From: Mixophyes australis
Taxonomy: Eukaryota > Chordata > Amphibia > Anura > Limnodynastidae
NCBI GenBank assembly: GCA_036250195.1
Contig: JAVHZZ010000004.1
Coordinates: 250,908,028-250,972,027 of the forward strand
DNA length: 64,000 nucleotides
Reading direction: 5' to 3'
This document shows, in pieces, positions 16,511 through 30,205 of the stretch (positions within the stretch are counted from its first letter, which is position 1; every line of letters starts with the position of its first letter). The translations under genes were made by a program, and so were the position numbers. The notes beneath the pieces were generated by a model, which did not search any database, was not told the origin of the DNA, and worked only from the letters and a program-made list of their open reading frames with translations.

Positions 16511-19500
16511 AATCAAGAATTGAATCATGAATCATGAATCGAATCATGAATCATAATTTGAATCATGAATCATGAATCATGAATTGAATCATGAATCGAA
16601 TCATGAATCATTAATCGAATCATGAATCGAATCATGAATCATGAATCGAATCATGAATCATGAATCGAATCATGAATTAAGAATCATGAATCATGAATTG
16701 AATCATGAACTGAATCATGAATTGAATCATGAATCATGAATTAAAACATGAATCATGAATTAAATCATGATTTAAAACATGAATTATGAATTGAATCATG
16801 AATCATGAATCATAAATCGAATCATGAATCATGAATCGAATCATGAATCATAAATCGAATCATGAATCATGAATCGAATCATGAATTAAGAATCATGAAT
16901 CATGAATTGAATCATGAATCATGAAATTAATCATAAATTGAATCATGAATTCAAACATGAATCATGAATCGAATCATGAATCATGAATCATGCATTGAAT
17001 CATGAATCATGCATTGAATCATGAATTGAATCATGAATCATGAATTGAATTATGAATTGAATCAAGAATTGAATCATGAATTGAAACATGAATCATGAAT
17101 CGAATCATGATTCATGAATAATGAATTGAATCATGAATCATGAATCATGAATTGAATTATGAATTGAATCAAGAATTGAATCATGAATTGAAACATGAAT
17201 CATAAATCGAATCATGATTCATGAATCATGAATTGAATCATGAATCATAAATCATGAATTGAATCATGAATCATGAAGCGAATCATGAATCATGAATTGA
17301 ATCATGAATCATGATTCATGAATTAAATCATGAATCATGAATCATGAATTGAATCATGAGATATGAATCAAAAATTGAATCATGAATTGAATCATTAATT
17401 GAATCATGAATCATGAATCATGAAATGAATCATGAATCATGAATTGTATAATGAATCATGAATCATGAATTGAATCTTGAATCATGAATCGAATCATGAA
17501 TCATGAATTATGAATCGAATCATGAATCATGATTCGAATCAAGAATCATGAATCGAATCATGAATCATGATTTGAATCATGAATCACAAATCATTAATTG
17601 AATTATGAATCATGAATTATGTATCGAATCATGAATCACAAATCATGAATTGAATCATGAATCATGAATCATAAAATGAATCATGAATCATGAATGGAAT
17701 CATGAATCATGAATCATTAATTGAATCATAATTCATGAAATGAATCATGAAATGAATCATGAATCATGAATTAAATCATGAATCATGAATCATGAATTGA
17801 ATCATAATTCATGAATTGAATCATGAATCATGAATCGAATCATGAATCATGAATTGAATCATGAATCATGAATTGAATTATGAATCATGAAATGAATCAT
17901 GAAATAAATCATGAATCATGATTTCAATCAAGAATTGAATCATAAATCATGAAATGAATCATGAAATGAATCATGAATCATGAATTGAATCATGAATCAC
18001 GAATTGAATCATGAATCATGAATCGAATCACAAATCATGAATTGAATCATGAATCACGAATTGAATCATGAATCATGAATCGAATCACAAATCATGAATA
18101 ATGAATCATGAATTGAATCACGAATCATGAATTGAATCATGAATTGAATCATGATTTAAGAATCATGAAATGAATCATTAAATAAATCATGAATCATGAT
18201 TTGAATCAAGAATTGAATCATAAATCATGAAATGAATCATGAATCATGAATTGAATCATGAATCACGAATTGAATCATGAATCATGAATCGAATCATGAA
18301 TCATGAATAATGAATCATGAATTGAATCACGAATCATGAATTGAATCATGAATCAAGAATCATGAAATAAATCATGAATTGAATCAAGATTCATGTACCA
18401 TGAATTGAATCATGAAATAAATCATGAATCATGAATTGAATCATAAAACATGAATCATGAATTGAATCTTGAATCATGAATTGAATCATGAATCATTCAT
18501 TGAATCATGAATCATGAATCATGAATCATGAATTGAATCATGAATCATGAATTGAATCATGAATCATGAATCATGAATTGAATTATGAATCATGAATTGA
18601 ATCATGAATCATGAATCATGAATCGAATCATGAATCATGAATTGAATCATGAATCATGAATCGAATCATGAATCATGAATTATGAATTGAATCATGAATC
18701 GTGAATTGAATCATGAATCATGAATCATGAATTGAATCATGATTTATGAATCATAATTTGAATCATGAATCATGAATCATGAATTGAATCTTGAATCATG
18801 AATCGAATCATGAATCATGAATTATGTATCGAATCATGAATTGAATCTTGAATCATGAATCGAATCATGAGTCATGAATCATGAATTATGTATCGAATCA
18901 TGAATCATGATTCGAATCAAGAATCATGAATGGAATCAGGAATCGAATCATGAATTGAATCATAAATCATGAAATGAATCATGAATCATGAATTAAAACA
19001 TGAATCATGAATCATGAATTGAATCATGAATCATGAATTGAATCATGAATCATGAATTGAATCATGAATCATGAATTGAATTATGAATCATGAATTATGA
19101 ATCGAATCATGAATCACAAATCATGAATTGAATCATGAATCATGAATCATAAAATGAATCATGAATCATGAAAGGAATCATGAATCATGAATTGAATCAT
19201 AAATCATATAATGGATCATGAAATGAATCATGAATCATGAATTGAATCATGAATCATGAATCATGAATTGAATCATGAATCATGAATTGAATCATGAATC
19301 ATGAATTGAATCATGAATCATGAATTATGAATCATGAATCATGAATTGAATCATGTATCATGAATTGAATCATGAATCATGAATTGAACTATGAATCATG
19401 AATTGATTTATGACTCTTGAATCATGAATCATGAATTGAATCATGAATCATGAATCATGAATTGAATCATGAATCATGAATTGAATCATGAATCATGAAT

Positions 19501-20210
19501 CGAATCATGAATCATGAATTATGAATCATGATTCATGAATTGAATCATGAATCATGAATCGTGAATTGAATCATGAATCATGAATTGAATCATGATTTAT
19601 GAATCATAATTTGAATCATGAATTGAATCATGAATTGAATCATGAATCATGAATCATGAAATGAATCATGAATTGAATCATGAATCATGAATCATGAATT
19701 AAATCTTGAATCATGAATCGAATCATGAATCATGAATCATAATTATGTATCGAATCATGAATCATGATTCGAATCAAGAATCATGAATGGAATCATGAAT
19801 CGAATCATGAATCACAAATCATGAATTGAATTATGAATCATGAATTATGAATCGAATCATGAATCACAAATCATGAATTGAATCATGAATCATGAATCAT
19901 AAAATGAATCATAAATCATGAAAGGAGTCATGAATCATGAATTGAATCATAAATCATGAAAAGAATTATTAAATGAATCAAGAATCATGAATTGAATCAT
20001 GAATCATGAATCGAATCATGAATTATGAATCGAATCATGAATCATGATTCGAATCAAGAATCATGAATCGAATCATGAATCACAAATCATGAATTGAATC
20101 ATGAATCATGAATCATAAAATGAATCATGAATCATGAATCATGAATCATGAATTGAATCATGAATCATAAATTGAATCATGAATCATGAAATGAATCATG
20201 AAATAAATCA
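16511..20210 (+). repeat. Mixed zone with ~0.85 kb and ~0.11 kb repeats
   Basis: This stretch has no long tandem partner inside the window. It holds shorter repeats. A pair of ~108-base segments lies near 17.05 and 17.15 kb (GAATTATGAATTGAATCAAG followed by GAATTGAAACATG). A ~0.85 kb pair has GATTTATGAATCATAATTTG at 18741 and 19594, and GATTCGAATCAAG followed by GAATGGAATC at 18909 and 19766. TTATGTATCG words are found near 17609, 18825, 18889 and 19745. The GAAGCGAATC segment near 17275 returns only near 55915. This could be an older, more decayed part of the array or a junction between HOR families. Confidence 0.55.
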
Positions 20211-22430
20211 TGAATCATGAATTAAATCATAAAACATGAATCATGAATTGAATCATGAATCATGAATCATGAATTGAATCATAAATCATGAATCAAGAAA
20301 TGAATCATGAACCATGAATCGAATCATGAATCATGAATTGAATCATGAATCGAATCATGAATCATGAATTGAATCATGAATTAAGAATAATGAATCATGA
20401 ATTGAATCATGAATCATGAATTGAATCATGAATTGAATCATGAATTGAATCAGGAATGATGAATTGAATCATGAATCATGAATCAAATCATGAATCATGA
20501 ATTGAATCATGAATCATGAATCATGAATTGAATCCTGATTTATGAATCATAATTTGAATCATGAATTGAATCATGAATTGAATCATGAATCATGAAATGA
20601 ATCATGAATCATGAATTGAATCATGAATCATGACTCATGAATTGAATCTTGAATCATGAATCGAATCATGAATCATGAATCATGAATTATGAATCGAATC
20701 ATGAATCATGATTTGAATCAAGAATCATGAATCGAATCATGAATCGAATCATGAATCATGAATCATAAAATATATCATGAATCATGAATGGAATCATAAA
20801 TCATAAATCATGAATTGAATCATAAATCATGAAATGAATCATGAATCATGAATTAAAACATGAATCATGAATCATGAATTGAATCATGAATCATGAATTG
20901 AATCATGAATCATGAATCGAATCATGAATCATGAATTGAATCATGAATCATGAATCATGAATCATGAATTGAATCATGAATCATGAATCAAGAAATGAAT
21001 CATGAATCATGAATCGAATCATGAATCATGAATTGAATCATGAATCGAATCATGAATCATGAATTGAATCATGAATTAAGAATCATGAATCATGAATTGA
21101 ATCATGAATCATGAATTGAATCATGAATTGAATCATGAATTGAATCAGGAATCATGAATTGAATCATGAATCATGAATCAAATCATGAATCATGAATCAT
21201 GAATTGAATCGTGAATCATGAATCGTGAATTGAATCATGAATCATGAATCATGAATTGAATCCTGATTTATGAATCATAATTTGAATCATGAATTGAATC
21301 ATGAATTGAATCATGAATCATGAATCATGAAATGAATCATGAATCATGAATTGAATCATGAATCATGAATCATGAATTGAATCTTGAATCATGAATCGAA
21401 TCATGAATTATGAATCGAATCATGAATTATGAATCGAATCATGAATCATGAATCATGATTTGAATCATGAATCACAAATCATGAATTGAATCATGAATCA
21501 TGAATCATAAAATGAATCATGAATCATGAATCATGAATTGAATCATGAATCATAAATTGAATCATGAATCATGAAATGAATCATGAAATAAATCATGAGT
21601 CATGAATTAAATCATAAAACATAAATCATGAATTGAATCATGAATCATGAATCATGAATTGAATCATGAATCATGAATCAAGAAATGAATCATGAATCAT
21701 GAATCGAATCATGAATCATGAATTGAATCATGAATCGAATCATGAATCATGATTTGAATCATGAATTAAGAATCATGAATCATGAATTGAATCATGAATT
21801 ATGAATTGAATCATGAATTGAATCATGAATTGAATCAGGAATCATGAATTGAATCATGAATCATGAATCAAATCATGAATCATGAATCATGAATTGAATC
21901 ATGAATCATGAATCGTGAATTGAATCATGAATCATGAATCATGAATTGAATCCTGATTTATTAATCATAATTTGAATCATGAATTGAATCATGAATTGAA
22001 TCATGAATCATGAAATGAATCATGAATCATGAATTGAATCATGAATCATGAATCATGAATTGAATCTTGAATCATGAATCGAATCATGAATCATGAATCA
22101 TGAATTATGAATCGAATTATGAATCATGATTTCAATCAAGAATCATGAATCGAATCATGAATCGAATCATGAATCATGAATCATAAAATGAATCATGAAT
22201 CATGAATGGAATCATAAATCATAAATCATGAATTAAATCATAAATCATGAAATGAATCATGAATCATGAATTGAATCATGAATCATGAATTGAATCATGA
22301 ATCATGAATCGAATCATGAATCATGAATTGAATCATGAATCATGAATCATGAATCATGAATTGAATCATGAATCATGAATTGAATCATGAATCATGAAAT
22401 GAATCATGAAATAAATCATGAATCATGATT
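20211..22430 (+). repeat. ~0.69-0.73 kb HOR, three copies
   Basis: TCAAGAAATG occurs at 20293, 20988 and 21678 (steps 695 and 690). AATCCTGATTTAT occurs at 20531, 21259 and 21949 (steps 728 and 690). Between them run the shared words GAATCAGGAATC, GAATCATGAATCGTGAATTG and the ATTAAATCATAAAACATG phrase. The homologous stretch in the downstream superblock shows markers at 56441, 57309 and 58000 and at 56705, 57580 and 58187 (steps 868/691 and 875/607), so single units there have gained or lost pieces independently. Confidence 0.75.
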
Positions 22431-22830
22431 TCAATAAAGAATTGAATCATAAATCATGAAATGAATCGTGAATCACGAATTGAATCATGAATAATGAATG
22501 GAATCATGAATCATGAATTGAATCATGAATCATGAATCATGAATCATGAATCATGAATTGAATCATGAATCATGAATTGAATCATGAATCATGAAATGAA
22601 TCATGAAATAAATCATGAATCATGATTTCAATAAAGAATTGAATCATAAATCATGAAATGAATCGTGAATCACGAATTGAATCATGAATAATGAATGGAA
22701 TCATGAATCATGAATAATGAATCATGAATTGAATCATGAATCATGAATTGAATCATGAATTGAATCATGAATTGAATCATGAATCAAGAATCATGAAATA
22801 AATCATGAATTGAATCAAGATTCATATACC
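22431..22830 (+). repeat. 197-base tandem duplication, absent from the paralogous copy
   Basis: The phrase TCAATAAAGAATTGAATC, followed by GAATCGTGAATCACGAATTG and GAATAATGAATGGAATC, appears at 22431 and again at 22628, 197 bases later. The matching place in the downstream superblock (about 58728) has it once. One of the two superblocks therefore changed after the ~36 kb duplication. Confidence 0.75.
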
Positions 22831-24450
22831 ATGAATTGAATCATGAAATAAATCACAAATCATGAATTAAATCATAAAACATGAATCATGAATTGAATCA
22901 TGAATCATGAATCATGAATTGAATTATGAATCATGAATTAAGAATCATGAATCATTAATTGAATCATGAATTGAATCATGAATCATGAATCATGAATCAT
23001 GAATTGAATCATGAATCATGAATTGAATCATAAATTGAATCATGAATTATGAATCATAAAATGAATCATGATCTGAATCATGAATTGAATCATCAATCAT
23101 GAATCATGAAATCAATCATGAAATAAATCATGAATCATGAATTGAATCAAGAATTGAATCATGAATCACGAATTGAATCATGAATCATGAATCGACTCAT
23201 GAATCATGAATAATGAATCATAAATTGAATCATGAATCATAAATTGAATCATGAATCATGAAATAAATCATGAATTGAATCAAGATTCATGAACCAAGAA
23301 TTGAATCATGAAATAAATCATGAATCATGAATCGAATCATAAATCATGAATCATGAATTGAATCATGAATTATGAATCATGAATTGAATCATGAATCAAA
23401 TCATGTATCATGAATCGAATCATGAATGATGAATCGAATTATGAATCATGAATTGAATCATGAATTAAGAATCAAGAATCATGAATTGAATCATGAATCA
23501 TGAATTGAATCATGAATTGAATCATGAATCATGAATCAAGAATTGAATCAGGAATTATGAATCGAATCATAATTTATGAATTGAATCATGAATCATGAAT
23601 CATGAATTGAATCATGAATCAAATCATGTATCATGAATCGAATCATGAATGATGAATCGAATCATGAATCGTGAATTGAATCACGAATTAAGAATCAAGA
23701 ATCATGAATTGAATCATGAATCATGAATTGAATCATAAATTGAATCATGAATCATGAATCATGAATTGAATCTTGAATCATGAATCGAATCATGAATCAT
23801 GAATTATGAACCGAATCATGAATCATTATTCGAATCAAGAACCATGATTCGAATCAAGAATCATGAATGGAATAATGAATCATGAATCGAATCATGAATC
23901 ACAAATACTGAATTAAATTATGAATCATGAATCATAAAATAAATCATGAATCATGAATTGAATCATGAATCATGAATCGAATCATGAATCATGAATTGAA
24001 TCATGAATCATAAATCATAAATCATGAATTGAATCATGAATCATGAATTTAATCATGAATCATGAATTGAATCATGAATCATGAAATGAATCATGAATTG
24101 AAACATGAATTCAAACATGAATAATTAATCGAATCATGAATCATGAATCATGCATTGAATCATGAATCATGAATCATGCATTGAATCATGAATCATGAAT
24201 CATGAATTGAATCATGAATCAAGAATTAAATTATGAATTGAATCAAGAATTGAATCATGAATTGAAACATGAATCATGAATCGAATCATGATTCATTAAT
24301 CATGAATTGAATCATGAATCATGAATCATGAATTGAATTATGAATTGAATCAAGAACTGAATCATGAATTGAAACATGAATCATGAATCGAATCATGATT
24401 CATGAATCATGAATTGAATCATGAATCATGAATCATGAATCATGAATAAT

Positions 24451-24470
24451 GAATTATAAATCATAAATTG
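24451..24470 (+). repeat. HOR marker GAATTATAAATCATAAATTG
   Basis: This phrase, or its form ending in A, occurs at 24451, 26823, 29776, 30552, 32471, 35424, 36194, 39147, 41359, 47160, 54087 and 60562, and with ATCAAAAATTG at 62689. It is absent before 24 kb. Spacings of 2953 (three times), 1919, 3723 and 6927 follow directly and define the HOR units of the right half of the window. Confidence 0.8.
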
Positions 24471-25509
24471 AATCATAAATTGAATCATAAATTGAATCAT
24501 GAATCATGATTCATGAAATGAATCATGAATCATGAATTGAATCATAAATCATGAATCATGAATTGAATCATGAATCATGAATCAAATCATGATTCATGAA
24601 TCATGAATTGAATCTTAAATCATGAATCGAATCATAAATCATGAATCATGAATTGAATCATGAATCATGAATTGAATCATGAATCATGAATCGAATCATG
24701 AATCATGAATCATGAATTGAATCATGAATCATGAATCATGAAATGAATCATGAATCATGAAATGAATCATGAATCATGAATCGAATCATGAATCACAAAT
24801 CATGAATTATGAATCATAAATTGAATCATGAATTGAATCATGAATTGAATCATGAATCATGAATCACGATTTAAATCATGAATCATGAATCGAATCATGA
24901 ATCATGAATAATGAATCATGAATTGAATCATGAATCATGAATTGAATCATGAATTGAATCATGAATCAAGAATCAAGAAATAAATCATGAATTGAATCAA
25001 GATTCATGAACCATGAATTGAATCATGAAATAAATCATGAATCATGAATTGAATCATAAAACATGAATCATGAATTGAATCATGAATCATGAATCATGAA
25101 TCATGAATTGAATCATGAATCATGAATCAAGAATTGAATCATGAATCATGAATCGAATCATGAATCATGAATTGAATCATGAATCATGAATCATGAATTA
25201 AATCATGAATCAAATCATGAATCATGAATCGAATCATGAATGATGAATTGAATCATGAATCATGAATTGAATCATGAATTAAGAATCATGAATCATGAAT
25301 TGAATCATGAATTATGAATTGAATCATGAATTGAATCATGAATCATTAATTAAAACATGAATCATGAATTGAATCATGATTTAAAACATGAATTATGAAT
25401 TGAATCATGAATCATGAATCAAGAATTGAATCTTGAATCATGAATCGAATCATGAATCATGAATTATAAATTGAATCATGAATCATGATTCGAATCAAGA
25501 ATCATGAAT

Positions 25510-25800
25510 CGAATCATGAATCATAAATCGAATCATGAATCACAAATCATGAATTGAATTATGAATCATGAATTATGAATAGAATCATGAATCACAAATC
25601 ATGAATTAAATCATGAATCATGAATCATACAATGAATCATGAATGAAAATCATGAATCATGAATCATGAATTGAATTATGAATCATGAATTATGAATAGA
25701 ATCATGAATCACAAATCATGAATTAAATCATGAATCATGAATCATACAATGAATCATGAATGAAAATCATGAATCATGAATCATGAATTGAATCATAAAT
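25510..25800 (+). repeat. 117-base tandem duplication with CATACAATG
   Basis: CATACAATG lies at 25626 and 25743, each preceded by GAATAGAATCATGAATCACA and followed by GAATGAAAATCATG. Two adjacent units of 117 bases are seen here. The paralogous site near 61737 carries one unit. It is another local change that post-dates the large duplication. Confidence 0.75.
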
Positions 25801-26011
25801 CATGAAATGAATCATGAATTGAATCATGAATCATGAATTGAATCATAAATCATGAAATGAATCATGAATTAAATCATGAATCATGAATTGAATCATGAAT
25901 CATGAATTGAATCATGAATCATGAATTGAATCATGAATCATGAAATGAATCATGAATTGAATCATGAATCATGAAATGAAACATGAATTGTATCATAAAT
26001 TAAAACATGAA

Positions 26012-26029
26012 TCATGAATCGATTCATGA
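26012..26029. repeat. 18-base perfect palindrome TCATGAATCGATTCATGA
   Basis: The 18-mer equals its own reverse complement. Further copies at 28424-28441, 34072-34089, 37795-37812, 40579-40596 and 55262-55279 always follow the ATAAATTAAAACATG phrase and precede CAAATACTG. The copy expected near 62.0 kb has been lost with its flank. It is the longest perfect dyad I saw in the array. It is a fixed part of the HOR and not independent evidence of a binding site. Confidence 0.8.
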
Positions 26030-26476
26030 ATCATGAATCGAATCATGAATCACAAATACTGAATTGAATTATGAATCATGAATTATGAATCGAATCATGA
26101 ATCACAAATCATGAATTTAATCATGAATCATGAATCATAAAATGAATCATGAATCATGAATGGAATCATGAATCAGGAATCAGGAATTGAAATATAAATC
26201 ATGAAATGAATCATGAAATGAATCATGAATCATGAATTGAATCATGAATTGAATCATGTATCATGAATTGAATCATGAATCATGAATTGAATCATGAATC
26301 ATGAATCATGAATCATGAATTGAATCATGAATCATGAATTGAATCATGAATCATGAATCGAATCATGAATCATGAATTGAATCATGAATCATGAATCATG
26401 AATCATGAATTGAATCATGAATCATGAATTGAATCATGAATCATGATTCATGCATTGAATCATGAATCATGAATCA

Positions 26477-29400
26477 TGCATTGAATCATGAATCATAAAT
26501 CATGAATTGAATCATGAATCATGAATTGAATTATGAATTGAATCAAGAATTGAATCATGAATTGAAACATGAATCATGAATCGAATCATGATTCATTAAT
26601 CATGAATTGAATCATGAATCATGAATCATGAATTGAATTATGAATTGAATCAAGAACTGAATCATGAATTGAATCATGAATCATGAATTGATTTATGAAT
26701 TGAATCAAGAATTGAATCATGAATTGAAACATGAATCATGAATCGAATCATGATTCATGAATCATGAATTGAATCATGAATCATGAATTGAATCATGAAT
26801 TGAATCATGACTCATGAATCATGAATTATAAATCATAAATTGAATCATAAATTGAATCATGAATTGAATCATGAATCATGATTCATGAAATGAATCATGA
26901 ATCATGAATTGAATCATAAATCATGAATCATGAATTGAATCATGAATCAAATCATGATTCATGAATCATGAATTGAATCTTAAATCATGAATCGAATCAT
27001 AAATCATGAATCATGATTTGAATCATGAATCATGAATTGAATCATGAATCATGAATCGAATCATGAATCATCAATCATGAATCATGAATTGAATCATGAA
27101 TCATGAATCATGAAATGAATCATGAATCATGAAATGAATCATGAATCATGAATCGAATCATGAATCACAAATCATGAATTATGAATCATAAATTGAATCA
27201 TGAATTGAATCATGAATTGAATCATGAATCATGAATCACGATTTAAATGATGAATCATGAATCGAATCATGAATCATGAATAATGAATCATGAATTGAAT
27301 CATGAATCATGAATTGAATCATGAATTGAATCATGAATCAAGAATCATGAAATAAATCATGAATTGAATCAAGATTCATGAACCATGAATTAAATCATGA
27401 AATAAATCATGAATTGAATCATAAAACATGAATCATGAATTGAATCATGAATCATGAATCATGAATCATGAATTGAATCATGAATCATGAATCAAGAATT
27501 GAATCATGAATCATGAATCGAATCATGAATCATGAATTGAATCATGAATCATGAATCATGAATTAAATCATGAATCAAATCATGAATCATGAATCGAGTC
27601 ATGAATGATGAATCGAATCATGAATCATGAATTGAATCATGAATTAAGAATCATGAATCATGAATTGAATCATGAATTATGAATTGAATCATGAATTGAA
27701 TCATGAATCATTAATTAAAACATGAATCATGAATTGAATCATGATTTAAAACATGAATTATGAATTGAATCATGAATCATGAATCAAGAATTGAATCTTG
27801 AATCATGAATCGAATCATGAATCATGAATTATAAATTGAATCATGAATCATGATTCGAATCAAGAATCATGAATCGAATCATGAATCATAAATCGAATCA
27901 TGAATCACAAATCATGAATTGAATTATGAATCATGAATTATGAATCGAATCATGAATCACAAATCATGAATTAAATCATGAATCATGAATCATACAATGA
28001 ATCATGAATGAAAATCATGAATCATGAATCATGAATTGAATCATAAATCATGAAATGAATCATGAATTGAATCATGAATCATGAATTGAATCATAAATCA
28101 TGAAATGAATCATGAATTAAATCATGAATCATGAATTGAATCATGAATCATGAATTAAATCATGAATCATGAATTGAATCATGAATCATGAATTGAATCA
28201 TGAATCATGAATTGAATCATAAATCATGAAATGAATCATGAATTAAATCATGAATCATGAATTGAATCATGATTCATGAATTAAATCATGAATCATGAAT
28301 TGAATCATGAATCATGAATTGAATCATGAATCATGAATTGAATCATGAATCATGAAATGAATCATGAATTGAATCATGAATCATGAAATGAATCATGAAT
28401 TGTATCATAAATTAAAACATGAATCATGAATCGATTCATGAATCATGAATCGAATCATGAATCACAAATACTGAATTGAATTATGAATCATGAATTATGA
28501 ATCGAATCATGAATCACAAATCATGAATTTAATCATGAATAATGAATCATAAATTGAATCATGAATCATGAAATAAATCATTAATTGAATCAAGATTCAT
28601 GAACCAAGAATTGAATCTTGAAATAAATCATGAATCATGAATCGAATCATAAATCATGAATCATGAATTGAATCATGAATCATGAATCATGAATTGAATC
28701 ATGAATCAAATCATGTATCATGAATCGAATCATGAATGATGAATCGAATTATGAATCATGAATTGAATCATGAATTAAGAATCAAGAATCATGAATTGAA
28801 TCATGAATCATGAATTGAATCATGAATTGAATCATGAATCATGAATCAAGAATTGAATCAGGAATTATGAATCAAATCATAATTTTTGAATTGAATCATG
28901 AATCATGAATTGAATCATGAATCAAATCATGTATCATGAATCGAATCATGAATGATGAATCGAATCATGAATCGTGAATTGAATCACGAATTAAGAATCA
29001 AGAATCATGAATTGAATCATGAATCATGAATTGAATCATAAATTGAATCATGAATCATGAATCATGAATTGAATCTTGAATCATGAATCGAATCATGAAT
29101 CATGAATTATGAACCGAATCATGAATCATTATTCGAATCAAGAACCATGATTCGAATCAAGAATCATGAATGGAATAATGAATCATGAATCGAATCATGA
29201 ATCACAAATACTGAATTAAATTATGAATCATGAATCATAAAATGAATCATGAATCATGAATTGAATCATGAATCATGAATCGAATCATGAATCATGAATT
29301 GAATCATGAATCATAAATCATGAATCATGAATTGAATCATGAATCATGAATTTAATCATGAATCATGAATTGAATCATGAATCATGAAATGAATCATGAA

Positions 29401-30205
29401 TTGAAACATGAATTCAAACATGAATCATGAATCGAATCATGAATCATGAATCATGCATTGAATCATGAATCATGAATCATGCATTGAATCATGAATCATG
29501 AATCATGAATTGAATCATGAATCATGAATTAAATTATGAATTGAATCAAGAATTGAATCATGAATTGAAACATGAATCATGAATCGAATCATGATTCATT
29601 AATCATGAATTGAATCATGAATCGAATCATGAATTGAATTATGAATTGAATCAAGAACTGAATCATGAATTGAAACATGAATCATGAATCAAATCATGAT
29701 TCATGAATCATGAATTGAATCATGAATCATGAATCATGAATTGAATCATGAATTGAATCATGAATCATGAATCATGAATTATAAATCATAAATTGAATCA
29801 TAAATTGAATCATGAATTGAATCATGAATCATGAATCAAATCATGATTCATGAATCATGAATTGAATCTTAAATCATGAATCGAATCATAAATCATGAAT
29901 CATGAATTGAATCATGAATCATGAATTGAATCATGAATCATGAATCGAATCATGAATCATGAATCATGAATCATGAATTGAATCATGAATCATGAATCAT
30001 GAAATGAATCATGAATCATGAAATGAATCATGAATCATGAATCGAATCATGAATCACAAATCATGAATTATGAATCATAAATTGAATCATGAATTGAATC
30101 ATGAATTGAATCATGAATCATGAATCACGATTTAAATCATGAATCATGAATCGAATCATGAATCATGAATAATGAATCATGAATTGAATCATGAATCATG
30201 AATCA
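26477..30205 (+). repeat. ~3.73 kb HOR, unit 1
   Basis: The unit begins at the CATGCATTG word and runs in order through ATGACTCAT (26807), GAATTATAAATC (26823), CACGATTTAAAT, CATACAATG (27991), the AATCGATTCATG palindrome (28426), CAAATACTG (about 28465), GAACCAAG (28601), the CATGCATTG words near 29457 and 29481 and a second GAATTATAAATC (29776). The same order at +3729 starts the next unit at 30206. GAATTATAAATC sites inside a unit are 2,953 bases apart, an interval repeated exactly at 32471/35424 and 36194/39147. The reading is a composite HOR with two related halves. Confidence 0.85.
26807..26815. other. ATGACTCAT, matches the bZIP (AP-1/GCN4) core
   Basis: The standard dyad step ATGAATCAT carries C at its centre here, giving the nine bases of the classical GCN4/AP-1 core. 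Other copies: 20630, 30536, 32455, 36178, 40991, 41343, 56811 and 62673. Those at 26807, 30536, 32455, 36178, 41343 and 62673 all lie 16 bases before a GAATTATAAATC marker, so they spread with the HOR. Binding is not shown by the sequence. Confidence 0.5.

Larger units (their letters stand above)
20211..28134 (+). repeat. Superblock copy 1, repeated ~36 kb downstream
   Basis: This region is matched by 56360-64000 in the same order and orientation. The offset is 36148 at TCAAGAAATG (20293 and 56441), 36087 at GAACCAAG (23291 and 59378) and at CAAGAACTGA (24351 and 60438), 36111 at CATACAATG (25626 and 61737) and 35866 at GCATTG (26477 and 62343) through to the window end. The offset changes map to a few discrete insertions and deletions, several of them extra local tandem copies. 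Internally it holds a ~0.69 kb HOR (20.2-22.4 kb), a doubled 197-base segment (22.43-22.83 kb), a composite module (23.0-26.4 kb) and the first unit start of the ~3.73 kb HOR. Confidence 0.85.

Noticed and set aside
26012..26029. CENP-B box
   Set aside because: The 18-base palindrome does not share the C/G-rich core spacing of the CENP-B box, and the array has almost no C/G-rich words.
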